Shown: positions 8,402 to 15,567 of the stretch, piece after piece
How the letters are laid out: each line of letters begins with the position of its first letter
Position numbering within the stretch: position 1 is the first letter of the stretch
IMG/VR virus record: IMGVR_UViG_3300025121_000038
Span: 1-64,000 of that record
Reading direction: 5' to 3' (one strand)
DNA from: a virus
Length of the DNA stretch: 64,000 nt
Translations under genes and position numbers: made by a program
Notes under the pieces: model-generated
Databases searched by the model: none
Seen by the model: only the letters and a program-made list of their open reading frames with translations
Told to the model about the DNA's origin: nothing

Positions 8402-8458
8402 ATGTGGGGGATGGAGGATTTGTACCTCCGCTGCTCCTCTTGCAAAGGAACTCAATGT
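8402..8458 (-). pseudogene. tRNA-Cys-like 3' fragment (GCA anticodon)
   Basis: Read on the minus strand, an anticodon arm TTCCT-TTGCAAG-AGGAG (anticodon GCA) is followed by a T-arm GGAGG-TACAAAT-CCTCC and a 3' acceptor strand. No matching 5' acceptor or D-arm lies upstream, where the HNH gene sits. I read it as a tRNA-Cys truncated next to a homing nuclease. Confidence 0.5.
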
Positions 8459-8463
8459 CACAT

Positions 8464-8844
8464 TTATTCTTTTCTTTCAAGAAGGTCTTTATCAACTATG
8501 TTGTTTCCTTTTGCTTCATTACACTCTGCACACATGGTTTGATAATTGCTTAATATATTCTTACCTCCTCTGGATTTAGGGACAATATGGTCTTTTGTCA
8601 TCAAAATATCTTCAGTAGTGTACAAGTTGAAATGAGCTGAAATAGACTCAGGGTCAGTCTTTTGCAACTTCATAACTATACCAACACACCCACAAGCTAC
8701 ACATATAAGGCTTTTTTTGAACAACTCATACCGTTGAGAATACGTTTTGACCCTATGACCTTCAATAAGAAGATATTTCTTCTTTGTTTTCAGTTTTCTT
8801 AGAGTTTTATCTACAGGAAATTCACATAGAGTAATATATGCCAA
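8464..8844 (-). CDS. HNH endonuclease (126 aa)
   Basis: Contains CVACGC near the N-terminal third and the HNH core DHIVPKSRGGKN followed by NYQTMCAECNEAKG, a classical bba-metal fold that cleaves double-stranded DNA. Start is taken as TTG at 8842-8844 behind GGAG. It lies directly upstream of a truncated tRNA-Cys and is probably a free-standing homing endonuclease that damaged that tRNA. Confidence 0.85.
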   Translation of the reverse strand: MAYITLCEFPVDKTLRKLKTKKKYLLIEGHRVKTYSQRYELFKKSLICVACGCVGIVMKLQKTDPESISAHFNLYTTEDILMTKDHIVPKSRGGKNILSNYQTMCAECNEAKGNNIVDKDLLERKE

Positions 8845-8946
8845 AAGCCATCTCCAAGTTTATATTTTCATATTTGTCTGTGGACAATCACATTATTACG
8901 TATGGAGATAGGTATAACCTGAAAGACGCCGCATTGGACGACTCGC

Positions 8947-9375
8947 TTAATCAAGAGAATTTATCAAATCTCCAAGTTCTGCCAAAACTTTCAAGCTACC
9001 ATCTTCTTTGAGTAAACCATATATTTCACGAGCCTCAGCGATCACTTCTCTGACATCATCTGGAGTGTAAATTAGATCAAATGAATCATCCCTATCGCTA
9101 AGTCTTTGGAGTCTATCCATTATAACGAGCGCTCTTGTATGAATTTGTTCTTTCAAGTCAAATCGAATCAGTCTTTCCTCTAAGTATTTGATCTGATTAA
9201 GAGTTATTCGTTTGCTGTAATCTGTGTAGCTTTCGTTATTAGGACAATTCAAATATCTCAAACTTTCATTAAGGTCTCGAGGCCAAGTACCATCTTCCAT
9301 AGCACTTAAACGGTCACGTTCTATATCCAAAGATTCTTGGGTTCCCTGACGTGTGGTTAAATCTGTGATGGCCAT
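8947..9375 (-). CDS. Hypothetical helical protein (142 aa)
   Basis: Almost wholly helical and acidic, with heptad-like leucines in the second half. No recognised domain. ATG start; alone between AT-rich spacers. Confidence 0.6.
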   Translation of the reverse strand: MAITDLTTRQGTQESLDIERDRLSAMEDGTWPRDLNESLRYLNCPNNESYTDYSKRITLNQIKYLEERLIRFDLKEQIHTRALVIMDRLQRLSDRDDSFDLIYTPDDVREVIAEAREIYGLLKEDGSLKVLAELGDLINSLD

Positions 9376-9458
9376 GGTTTTCCTTATTTTAAATAGGGAC
9401 TTTTATTCTTGTAAAGTTAACGTTTGATGTTTTTGACAAATAAGAATAAAAACAGATT

Positions 9459-9680
9459 TTAAAGGAAGTCTTTAAGGTATTTATGATTTTTACAAGTATG
9501 ACACAACTCATCCAGTACATACCCTTCAGATCTACGAAAAGACCATCCCTCCTCTGTCAAACATTTAGCAATTAAGTCCCAGGTATTCATCATTTCTTCT
9601 TGTGGAGATCTTCTGTCCATAAAGATCAACTTTTGACATGTTACACAGGTTATAATGAGCTCTGGGCTTAATAAAATCAC
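9459..9680 (-). CDS. Small zinc-knuckle-like protein (73 aa)
   Basis: CVTC near residue 12 and CHTC near residue 60 can make one four-cysteine zinc site. Overlaps the upstream gene by 4 nt (coupled). Function unknown. Confidence 0.55.
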   Translation of the reverse strand: MILLSPELIITCVTCQKLIFMDRRSPQEEMMNTWDLIAKCLTEEGWSFRRSEGYVLDELCHTCKNHKYLKDFL

Positions 9681-9952
9681 GCTTCATCTTTCATTTCGTA
9701 ACAAAGCCTAAAAGTAAATTCTGTTATGGTCACTACATCATTACCATCTCCTGATTGATATTTTACCCACCCATCTTGACAGCTTACTATTTTCGCTTGC
9801 AAAGCTATATCCGGACACACTGATCCTTTCACCGACCATACCTGATTTTCACGTATAGGACATAACTCACTCGGTACGAATATTTTATCTTTTGACTGAA
9901 ATATTTTACGAAATAGATTTCTCATTAACTCAGTCATTCTTAATCCTTTCAT
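9677..9952 (-). CDS. Hypothetical protein (91 aa)
   Basis: Basic N-terminal helix, then a beta-rich region including NQVWSVKG and VKYQSGDGNDVVTI. No recognised domain. Coupled to the next gene by an overlapping stop/start. Confidence 0.55.
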   Translation of the reverse strand: MKGLRMTELMRNLFRKIFQSKDKIFVPSELCPIRENQVWSVKGSVCPDIALQAKIVSCQDGWVKYQSGDGNDVVTITEFTFRLCYEMKDEA

Positions 9953-10010
9953 TCCATGAAATTATCCGTTACGTCATTGATATCAATGTCTTCTGATCTT
10001 AATAATCTTA

Positions 10011-10319
10011 CTAGTCAGGCATACATTTCGTACACCACCAATAACTCCAATTAAAATGGATCCACCCAATAGAAAAGGAACAATGTGGGCCATCGTAATA
10101 AGTGTGTTCCGGCCCTAGTATAAAATATTTAGTCAAAGAAACATTGAAATAATTACTACAAGATTGCCATTCAGGCTTCTCACTTTTATGGAAGATGACC
10201 TGACGTTGTAAAGAAATTGAAAAAGCTACCACTTCAACTATCCATCTCCAACCACGGAGACCTACATTATCAAATTCTACCTTGTCTTCATGTGTCTCTC
10301 TGAATTTACACAAAATCAT
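10011..10319 (-). CDS. Hypothetical protein (102 aa), Trp-rich C-terminus
   Basis: Beta-rich by composition with five tryptophans in the last third and a terminal CTKC pair. Overlaps the exonuclease gene upstream by 4 nt, so the two are probably translated together. Unrecognised. Confidence 0.55.
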   Translation of the reverse strand: MILCKFRETHEDKVEFDNVGLRGWRWIVEVVAFSISLQRQVIFHKSEKPEWQSCSNYFNVSLTKYFILGPEHTYYDGPHCSFSIGWIHFNWSYWWCTKCMPD

Positions 10320-10816
10320 ATTTTTAGACCCATTTTATCTACCATGTAGATAAATGCTTCTGCATTACCTTTTGCGTCATCTACTGGGTTATGCGTATGT
10401 TTGGTCTTTCTAAGATGTTTGAAATCTCTTCTCATGGTCTTTATCATGCCTTTATAAAGAGATCCCAAATTTACAGAACTATGTCCAAACACATTGCGAC
10501 CCAAAAAATGATGCATATAAAAAGCCACAAACATCCAGTCAAACCCATTATTATCAGAAACAAAAACGGGTTTTCCTCTGGTAGTAGCTTTAATCCACTC
10601 TTCAAATTCGGACATTACTTCTTTTGGGTCTCTAAAGGTCAGGGTATGTTCTCTCGTAAACGTAGAAACGGCGAGGGCTTCTGGAATAAATTTATCACTG
10701 ATTGGTTTCAACTCTCCATAAAACATCCTATCCAGAGCCGGCTCGACCAAGACTGCCCCAAAAGAGATCATTGAATAATCTCCAGGGATAGGTCCGTCCG
10801 CTTCTATGTCTATCAT
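10316..10816 (-). CDS. DEDDh-family 3'-5' exonuclease (166 aa)
   Basis: RNase T/oligoribonuclease-like fold. Exo I is IDIEADGP near residue 2, Exo II is SDNNGFDW near residue 87, Exo III is HNPVDDAKGNAEA near residue 142, giving the D-E-D-D set with the extra His of the DEDDh subtype. Such enzymes trim RNA or DNA 3' ends with two metal ions. Length is close to the minimal domain. A role in tRNA or mRNA end trimming is plausible but not shown. Confidence 0.85.
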   Translation of the reverse strand: MIDIEADGPIPGDYSMISFGAVLVEPALDRMFYGELKPISDKFIPEALAVSTFTREHTLTFRDPKEVMSEFEEWIKATTRGKPVFVSDNNGFDWMFVAFYMHHFLGRNVFGHSSVNLGSLYKGMIKTMRRDFKHLRKTKHTHNPVDDAKGNAEAFIYMVDKMGLKI

Positions 10817-10853
10817 GTAGTAACTCAGTTTAAATACTCCATAAATTATTTAC

Positions 10854-11012
10854 TCAACACGACCCGTCACATCCCTTGTATCCGCACGTATCACAGGATA
10901 CTGGCGAGTAGTAACATCCATCAGCCGCCTCACCATTTATAGTGGGACCTCCACAATCCTGGCATTCTCCATTAACTTCTGTCTCATCATACTCATAAGC
11001 GGCACAGCACAT
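10854..11012 (-). CDS. Cysteine-rich mini-protein (52 aa)
   Basis: ATG at 11010-11012 follows AGGAAG. Nine cysteines in 52 residues, arranged as CC, CQDCG, C, CDTCG, C and C, typical of a protein held together by two zinc ions. Ends at TGA 10854-10856. Function unknown; composition is unlike its neighbours. Confidence 0.65.
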   Translation of the reverse strand: MCCAAYEYDETEVNGECQDCGGPTINGEAADGCYYSPVSCDTCGYKGCDGSC

Positions 11013-11049
11013 AATTTCTTCTTCCTAAAATAGAAATGTGTTTCGTATC

Positions 11050-11373
11050 TCAAAGGTACTCAAACGTACCATCATTAGTCGTATACTTCACATTCGTGAT
11101 GCCAGCCCTCTTCAAATGCAACTGACAATGGGCGCATGGCTTGGCCATCGCTACAGTTCCGTCCTTACGCCAACGAAGCACCTCAATTTTATCTCCAGGC
11201 TTTGCATATCGTACCGCTTCCATCTCTGCGTGAGTACACGAAGCTACGATTTTAACATCCTTTGTATAAAGCCGAGTAAAATTCTTTCTCTTCCGGTCAC
11301 TGTTGGTCGTAATCATAGGCTTGTTACCGCGCCAGAGGATCGCTGCTACATGGAACTGATGTCCATTATTCAT
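11050..11373 (-). CDS. Cytidine/deoxycytidylate deaminase-like protein (107 aa)
   Basis: Has the zinc-binding deaminase signature in two parts: THAEMEAV near residue 47 (His ligand and catalytic Glu) and PCAHCQ near residue 80 (two Cys ligands). ATG behind AAGGA. Shorter than typical dCMP deaminases (about 150 aa), so the exact substrate (dCMP, cytidine or a tRNA base) is open. A nucleotide-pool role fits the deoxynucleoside kinase at 43738. Confidence 0.8.
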   Translation of the reverse strand: MNNGHQFHVAAILWRGNKPMITTNSDRKRKNFTRLYTKDVKIVASCTHAEMEAVRYAKPGDKIEVLRWRKDGTVAMAKPCAHCQLHLKRAGITNVKYTTNDGTFEYL

Positions 11374-11474
11374 AGCAGCTTCCTTGGCGCTTTCATAGTA
11401 GAGAGCGGGTAGACATCTGTTTGCTCCTTATATTATTGTCTTGGTAATGATACAACGAGATTTGGAATAGAAAA

Positions 11475-12047
11475 TTAAGATAAATTAGACAGAGAAAGTG
11501 CAGATAGTAAAGATGAAGTTTTACATCCACCTGGTGGTATCTTTGGATCTGACTCTCCAGTCCAAAAAGTAGTGATTACCACGAACTTAGACTTACCATA
11601 CCTCTTAAAAGAAGTGGTAAGCCCCAATTTCTTATCTACCCAAGTAATAGGGTTGCTTCGCATTAGGTCTTCTTCAAGCTTCTTATATGTAAAGTCATTT
11701 CTGGATTTGGCGTCATGATAAAACTTCATGAAATTCTGAAGTGAAGATCTTATTAGCGGTATGGAAATATTCCGATAGTCCATTCTAGCTTGAGCATGTT
11801 CTACAAATTCGATGTCAGTATTTGCTGGCCCTTTAACGATAAGAGGATCATAAATCATCTGCTCGTATTTTTTATCTAACTTTCCGTCATCTGCCAGATC
11901 TATTTCTATTAATTCTTGATATTTTGGATTCACTTCTTGTCGTGCCCTGTCTAACAACAGGCATGGACCATCAACAGTAAATAATCCAAGATTAGGATTA
12001 AGATCTTTGGCAAGTTTGTGTATAAGAGAAGATAGTTTCATAGTCAT
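11475..12047 (-). CDS. Hypothetical protein (190 aa)
   Basis: Soluble, with a helical central part containing EFVEHAQARMDYRNI, loosely like the His-Ala-x-x-Arg-Met start of small DUF4258-type proteins. The match is weak and I assign no function. Independent ATG start with no tight coupling. Confidence 0.55.
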   Translation of the reverse strand: MTMKLSSLIHKLAKDLNPNLGLFTVDGPCLLLDRARQEVNPKYQELIEIDLADDGKLDKKYEQMIYDPLIVKGPANTDIEFVEHAQARMDYRNISIPLIRSSLQNFMKFYHDAKSRNDFTYKKLEEDLMRSNPITWVDKKLGLTTSFKRYGKSKFVVITTFWTGESDPKIPPGGCKTSSLLSALSLSNLS

Positions 12048-12084
12048 CTCACAAGGTAATTAATGACTATGACTAACAAACAGT

Positions 12085-12567
12085 CTATGGATGAAAAATA
12101 GATGGATCTGGATAATAAAGGATACGGATTAAATCATGTTTTTCGTGAGGATTCTGCTTTTCCCAGTTAAGAGTTCCTTTATTATAATTCCAAGAATACC
12201 CTCCGGCTTCCATATAAAAACAATCAGATAAAGCCACAACAACAGCAAGACAGATAGGATAACCACACCCTATAGTGGACAATAGGTCTGATACCGAAAT
12301 ATTAAGTTGACCCGTCATATCTCCATCAGCGGTTATCGAAGTCAACAATCGTTCTTCTTGTGTCTCAGAATTAGGACTATAATGAGCTAATTCTACCGAC
12401 GTTTCGTAGAAGGTATTCTTAGAATTGAATAAGGGAGAAGTGACCGTAAACCTTACTATTTCTAAAAGATCAGAAATACCTTGCTTATCAGTATCTGTAA
12501 CATACATAGTAGGCCGTTTACGTATGTTCTCATGAATAGACAATGTTTTAAGGTTTTTTATGTCCAC
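12085..12567 (-). CDS. GyrB/ParE ATPase-domain-like protein without catalytic residues (160 aa)
   Basis: The first 35 residues read like the start of gyrase B (IRKRPTMYVTDTDKQGISDLLEIV against gyrase VRKRPGMYIG...), and later GYPICLAVVVALSDCF, then a YNKGTLNW stretch and ILYYPDPSIF, follow the order of the GHKL domain (GVGxSVVNALS, strand, ExG, PD..F). The Asn that binds Mg in gyrase is replaced and no DxGRGIP motif remains, so ATP hydrolysis is unlikely. It may be a decoy or regulator of a type II topoisomerase. Start is GTG. Moderate certainty on homology, low on role. Confidence 0.55.
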   Translation of the reverse strand: MDIKNLKTLSIHENIRKRPTMYVTDTDKQGISDLLEIVRFTVTSPLFNSKNTFYETSVELAHYSPNSETQEERLLTSITADGDMTGQLNISVSDLLSTIGCGYPICLAVVVALSDCFYMEAGGYSWNYNKGTLNWEKQNPHEKHDLIRILYYPDPSIFHP

Positions 12568-12646
12568 GATGACTCAAAAAATACAAAGTGAAAATTATAG
12601 GTGTTGCCATTGCTATAAAGGCAGCAGATTTGATAAATTGTTTCAT
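12548..12646 (-). CDS. Single-pass membrane mini-protein (32 aa)
   Basis: ATG at 12644-12646 overlaps the stop of the upstream gene as ATGA, and its 3' end overlaps the GTG of the next gene by 20 nt. One hydrophobic segment of about 20 residues (FIKSAAFIAMATPIIFTLYF) is followed by a short basic tail. The tight coupling is the main support. Confidence 0.5.
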   Translation of the reverse strand: MKQFIKSAAFIAMATPIIFTLYFLSHRGHKKP

Positions 12647-12912
12647 AATAGTTGAGACAAAGTCTCCAAGTCTTCTTCATGAAGGATTTTAGAAAAATCC
12701 AAATCTATTTTCTTTAGATAAGAGAAGTCAAAAACTTCATTCACAATATTGAAATCTTCTTCATCGTGGATATAAACATATGGGGCTTTAGCGGGATACC
12801 AGGCTACGACCCAAGAGTCTGGGTATTCTACCGACTCGCCTAATACGTAACCTTTAGAATTTTGGAACAAACCATCAAACTTTGTGACAGGACGAACAAC
12901 CTTGCCTTTCAT
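12643..12912 (-). CDS. Hypothetical protein (89 aa)
   Basis: Starts with a basic beta-like region (KGKVVRPVTKFDG) and ends acidic and helical. No recognised domain. Coupled to the mini-membrane protein downstream. Confidence 0.6.
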   Translation of the reverse strand: MKGKVVRPVTKFDGLFQNSKGYVLGESVEYPDSWVVAWYPAKAPYVYIHDEEDFNIVNEVFDFSYLKKIDLDFSKILHEEDLETLSQLL

Positions 12913-12933
12913 AATCCTTTCTTTCTGGTATAA

Positions 12934-13329
12934 TTATTCAGTTACTTCTCTAACATGCATTTCTGCGACGCGGGCTAAACAAATCTTTGACCAAAAAACA
13001 GAGCTGGCAGCCTTCTTATTTAGAATAACATCTGAAGACTTCAAGTCTGTATACCAAACCTTACTATCTTTCCCGGCTAACTCAGTGAGGATAGGTGTTT
13101 TATCTCTGCCGTTCACAAGTACGTGTGTGCATCCGTTTTCATGAGTATAATCCGTATACACATCCCAGGATCCGGTCATCAATTTTACTCTATATAACTT
13201 CCCATATTCATTATACAGAGTTACCCATACATCTTCTTCACCATTCTTAGCTCGTTTACATGCATCCCAAATGGACTGATTATACCTGTGTCTGTTTTGC
13301 TCTTTCTTGAATTGTCCAGGCTTTCTCAC
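12934..13329 (-). CDS. Hypothetical protein (131 aa)
   Basis: Basic N-terminus and a beta-rich centre. No recognised motif. Overlaps the upstream gene by 4 nt. Confidence 0.6.
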   Translation of the reverse strand: MRKPGQFKKEQNRHRYNQSIWDACKRAKNGEEDVWVTLYNEYGKLYRVKLMTGSWDVYTDYTHENGCTHVLVNGRDKTPILTELAGKDSKVWYTDLKSSDVILNKKAASSVFWSKICLARVAEMHVREVTE

Positions 13330-13520
13330 TTAGATTCCTTGGGTTGAGGCAGTACATAATAAGTCCAGCCAAAAGCATGACTTGTAGTTATTAGGCCTTC
13401 TCTTTCTAAGTCTTTCATCATTTTTAGTTCAGCAGAGTCCAAATCAGCAAGACATAAAGCTTCGCGCTTTAGAGCTTGTAACGCACCTTCTCGGGTCAAG
13501 ACATACCTTTCGTCATACAT
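13326..13520 (-). CDS. Hypothetical protein (64 aa)
   Basis: The frame can be extended upstream, but the ATG at 13518-13520 has GGGAGAA in front and avoids overlap with the next gene. Composition suggests a small helix-turn-helix or winged-helix-like fold (LTREGALQALKREAL, then LEREGLITT), but this is a guess. Confidence 0.55.
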   Translation of the reverse strand: MYDERYVLTREGALQALKREALCLADLDSAELKMMKDLEREGLITTSHAFGWTYYVLPQPKESK

Positions 13521-13578
13521 AAGAATTCTCCCATTTTGTATAAAACATGAAAAGAGGAGGGAAAATAATCTCGATAGA

Positions 13579-14280
13579 TTAAATTCTAGAGGTGGCACTA
13601 CGTACATTCCAACAATTATTGATAAAAGTCAAAAATCCAGATCCATCATAATGTTTGAACAATTTTCTAAACACCCACCATAGAGTAACCGTGAATAACC
13701 AAAATCCAAACTCAAATCCAATTCTATATAATACCTTACCTAATATACCGGACTCTCTGTATTTAGCATATACAGAATCCTCATGGAATTTTACGTGACC
13801 ATATTCATCAGATAGTATCTGAGTTACTACATTTCGGATAACTTGGTCTTTGGTACCCTTCTTAATGTTCCTATAAACTGGTATAACAACTATCTCTCCG
13901 GTTAACAACATCAAAATACGAAACATAAGTGGACCAAAATTCACTAACCAAACCAATAAAGAAATCACCTTGTTATCTTCCGTGATTTTCACCTCGAAAT
14001 ATTTCAACAATTTGTCTAACAAAACACCATGATAATATTCTTCTTTTGCATACCCCTCTAAACTTTGACCATAATCTAAGTCATTCGTAGAACTAGCAAG
14101 GGCAAGCCCCATACCACCTTCGGATTTTTCTCCTTGATATAGCAACGGAATAACTCTTGTTTCTTCCGTTGAAAAATTAGGACGAGAAGTTAACCCAAAC
14201 AGACCATCAATAGGTTTATTTTTTCTGCTTTGAAAATATTGGCTCCATCGACTAGAATTAAAATCTATTGCATGTCGCAT
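13579..14280 (-). CDS. Ferritin-like di-iron protein with hydrophobic helices (233 aa)
   Basis: EEYYHG near residue 80 and SDEYGHVKFHE near residue 165 look like the Glu-x-x-His carboxylate/His motifs of ferritin-like di-iron oxygenases. Between them are two strongly hydrophobic stretches (LLVWLVNFGPLMFRILMLL) and another near the C-terminus (FGFWLFTVTLWWVF), so it may sit at a membrane. Substrate unknown; lipid or tRNA hydroxylation are possibilities for the fold but neither is shown. Confidence 0.5.
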   Translation of the reverse strand: MRHAIDFNSSRWSQYFQSRKNKPIDGLFGLTSRPNFSTEETRVIPLLYQGEKSEGGMGLALASSTNDLDYGQSLEGYAKEEYYHGVLLDKLLKYFEVKITEDNKVISLLVWLVNFGPLMFRILMLLTGEIVVIPVYRNIKKGTKDQVIRNVVTQILSDEYGHVKFHEDSVYAKYRESGILGKVLYRIGFEFGFWLFTVTLWWVFRKLFKHYDGSGFLTFINNCWNVRSATSRI

Positions 14281-14282
14281 TC

Positions 14283-14357
14283 CTAAACTCCATTTCTATT
14301 TATATTCCAGAACACCAATACGAAGCCTGTACAAAAGCATAGGATAATACATATCAT
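14283..14357 (-). CDS. Possible membrane micropeptide (24 aa)
   Basis: ATG at 14355-14357 opens a frame of 24 codons with one hydrophobic segment (MICIILCFCTGFVLVFW) and a TAG just before the ribosome site of the di-iron gene. Tight spacing supports it; size makes it uncertain. Confidence 0.35.
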   Translation of the reverse strand: MICIILCFCTGFVLVFWNINRNGV

Positions 14358-14455
14358 ATAGTATAATGTTAAGTGGTTATGAAAAGGAATACTTAAGTAT
14401 ATTTAAAGAAAGGATGGGAGGTATAATTTATATGCAGTGATTCTGTAACTTATTT

Positions 14456-14479
14456 TGGTGACGGACCCAGGACTTGAAT
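14456..14479 (-). pseudogene. tRNA 3'-end fragment (original CCA end of the 15155 tRNA)
   Basis: Read on the minus strand it is TTCAAGTCCTGGGTCCGTC-A-CCA, nearly identical to the 3' end of the intact tRNA at 15155-15233 but with an encoded CCA. It marks the far side of the nuclease insertion. Confidence 0.75.
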
Positions 14480-14507
14480 TTTTCTTTTTATATTTGGTAC
14501 CTTTATC

Positions 14508-15173
14508 ATGATAAAATTATTTACAGAAGAAGAGTATAAGGCCGTTAAGTCTCGTCACACTTTACCCTTACAATGTATGAATTGTGGAACCATTTTTTAT
14601 AAAACTCGTATAGACATACATCTGGCAGAACTAGCTAAAAGAAATCAAAAATATGAATTTTGCAATAGATCTTGCAATAATAAGAAAAGATGTACCGTTT
14701 GTTGTAAACAATGTTTAAAAATATTTGAAAAAACTACGGGTGAAATGAAAAAGGGTTCCAATCATTTTTGTACTAAATCCTGTGCAGCAAAATACAACAA
14801 TGCTCATAAAACAAAGGGTACAAGAAGATCTAAACTTGAACAATGGTTAGAAATAAAATTACTTGAACTTTATCCAGACCTTGAGTTTCACTTTAACAAG
14901 ACAGACGCTATTAATGCTGAACTTGATATTTATATTCCAAGTCTTAAACTGGCTTTTGAATTAAACGGTATCTTTCATTATGAACCAATCTATGGTCAAG
15001 ATAAATTAGATAAAATTCAATCTAATGACCACAGAAAATTTCAAGCATGTATAGAACACAATATATCACTTTGTATTATAGATACAACATCACTCCTTCA
15101 TTTTAAAGAAAATAATGCGATAATATTTTTAAATATATTAACATCAATCCTTAATGACGGGCCCAGGACTTGA
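14508..15173 (+). CDS. Homing-type PD-(D/E)XK (Vsr-like) endonuclease (221 aa)
   Basis: N-terminal treble-clef segments with CMNC, CNRSC, CTVC and CTKSC cysteine pairs, then a nuclease core AELDIYIPSLKLAFELNG with the Asp/Glu pattern of Vsr/PD-(D/E)XK enzymes, and a helix DKIQSNDHRKFQACIEH. Closely related to the gene at 32997-33710, nearly identical over the core. Its last codons and stop lie inside the antisense of a tRNA T-arm, so the gene ends by reading the tRNA backwards. Plus-strand orientation, opposite to the tRNAs. Confidence 0.8.
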   Translation: MIKLFTEEEYKAVKSRHTLPLQCMNCGTIFYKTRIDIHLAELAKRNQKYEFCNRSCNNKKRCTVCCKQCLKIFEKTTGEMKKGSNHFCTKSCAAKYNNAHKTKGTRRSKLEQWLEIKLLELYPDLEFHFNKTDAINAELDIYIPSLKLAFELNGIFHYEPIYGQDKLDKIQSNDHRKFQACIEHNISLCIIDTTSLLHFKENNAIIFLNILTSILNDGPRT

Positions 15174-15233
15174 ACCTGGAAGCTCGTAAGCCACCCTGTT
15201 AGGGGTTGAGTTTACCAATTTCTCCAGCCCGCC
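15155..15233 (-). tRNA. tRNA, leucine-like type II, anticodon uncertain
   Basis: Acceptor GGCGGGC pairs with GCCCGTC, A73, T-arm CCAGG-TTCAAGT-CCTGG and a variable region of about 13 nt. The anticodon arm is irregular (ACCC-CTAACA-GGGT), so TAA or AAC could be read. No CCA is encoded, unlike the fragment at 14456. D-arm GAG-AAATTGGTAAA-CTC is normal. Confidence 0.65.
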
Positions 15234-15300
15234 GTATTTTAAAACATTTTTGGGACATATTCAGTGCGAACATGATTTCATATTTCGATATATACTTAGA

Positions 15301-15516
15301 TCAACCTTGGACAGTACAAAGGGTAAGGTCAACTTTATAGGACATAACCTCTTGTGCAGTTACCTTAGTCTCAGGGTAAAGTTTCCCTTCTCGGACATTT
15401 CGTTCTACAACTTCATCAATTTTTGCTTGCATTTGAGATTCTGAAAGACTTTCAAGATGAGCCTTTCTATAAATCTCATCTTTAATGGCTAGGGCTAACA
15501 GCTTAAAATTGAACAT
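15301..15516 (-). CDS. Hypothetical protein (71 aa)
   Basis: ATG at 15514-15516 has GAGGG in front and is preferred over the longer frame. Helical, charged protein; no recognised domain. Confidence 0.55.
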   Translation of the reverse strand: MFNFKLLALAIKDEIYRKAHLESLSESQMQAKIDEVVERNVREGKLYPETKVTAQEVMSYKVDLTLCTVQG

Positions 15517-15567
15517 AATACCCTCAAGATTGTTGTTACTATACAAACGAAAAAGTCTAGATAATAT

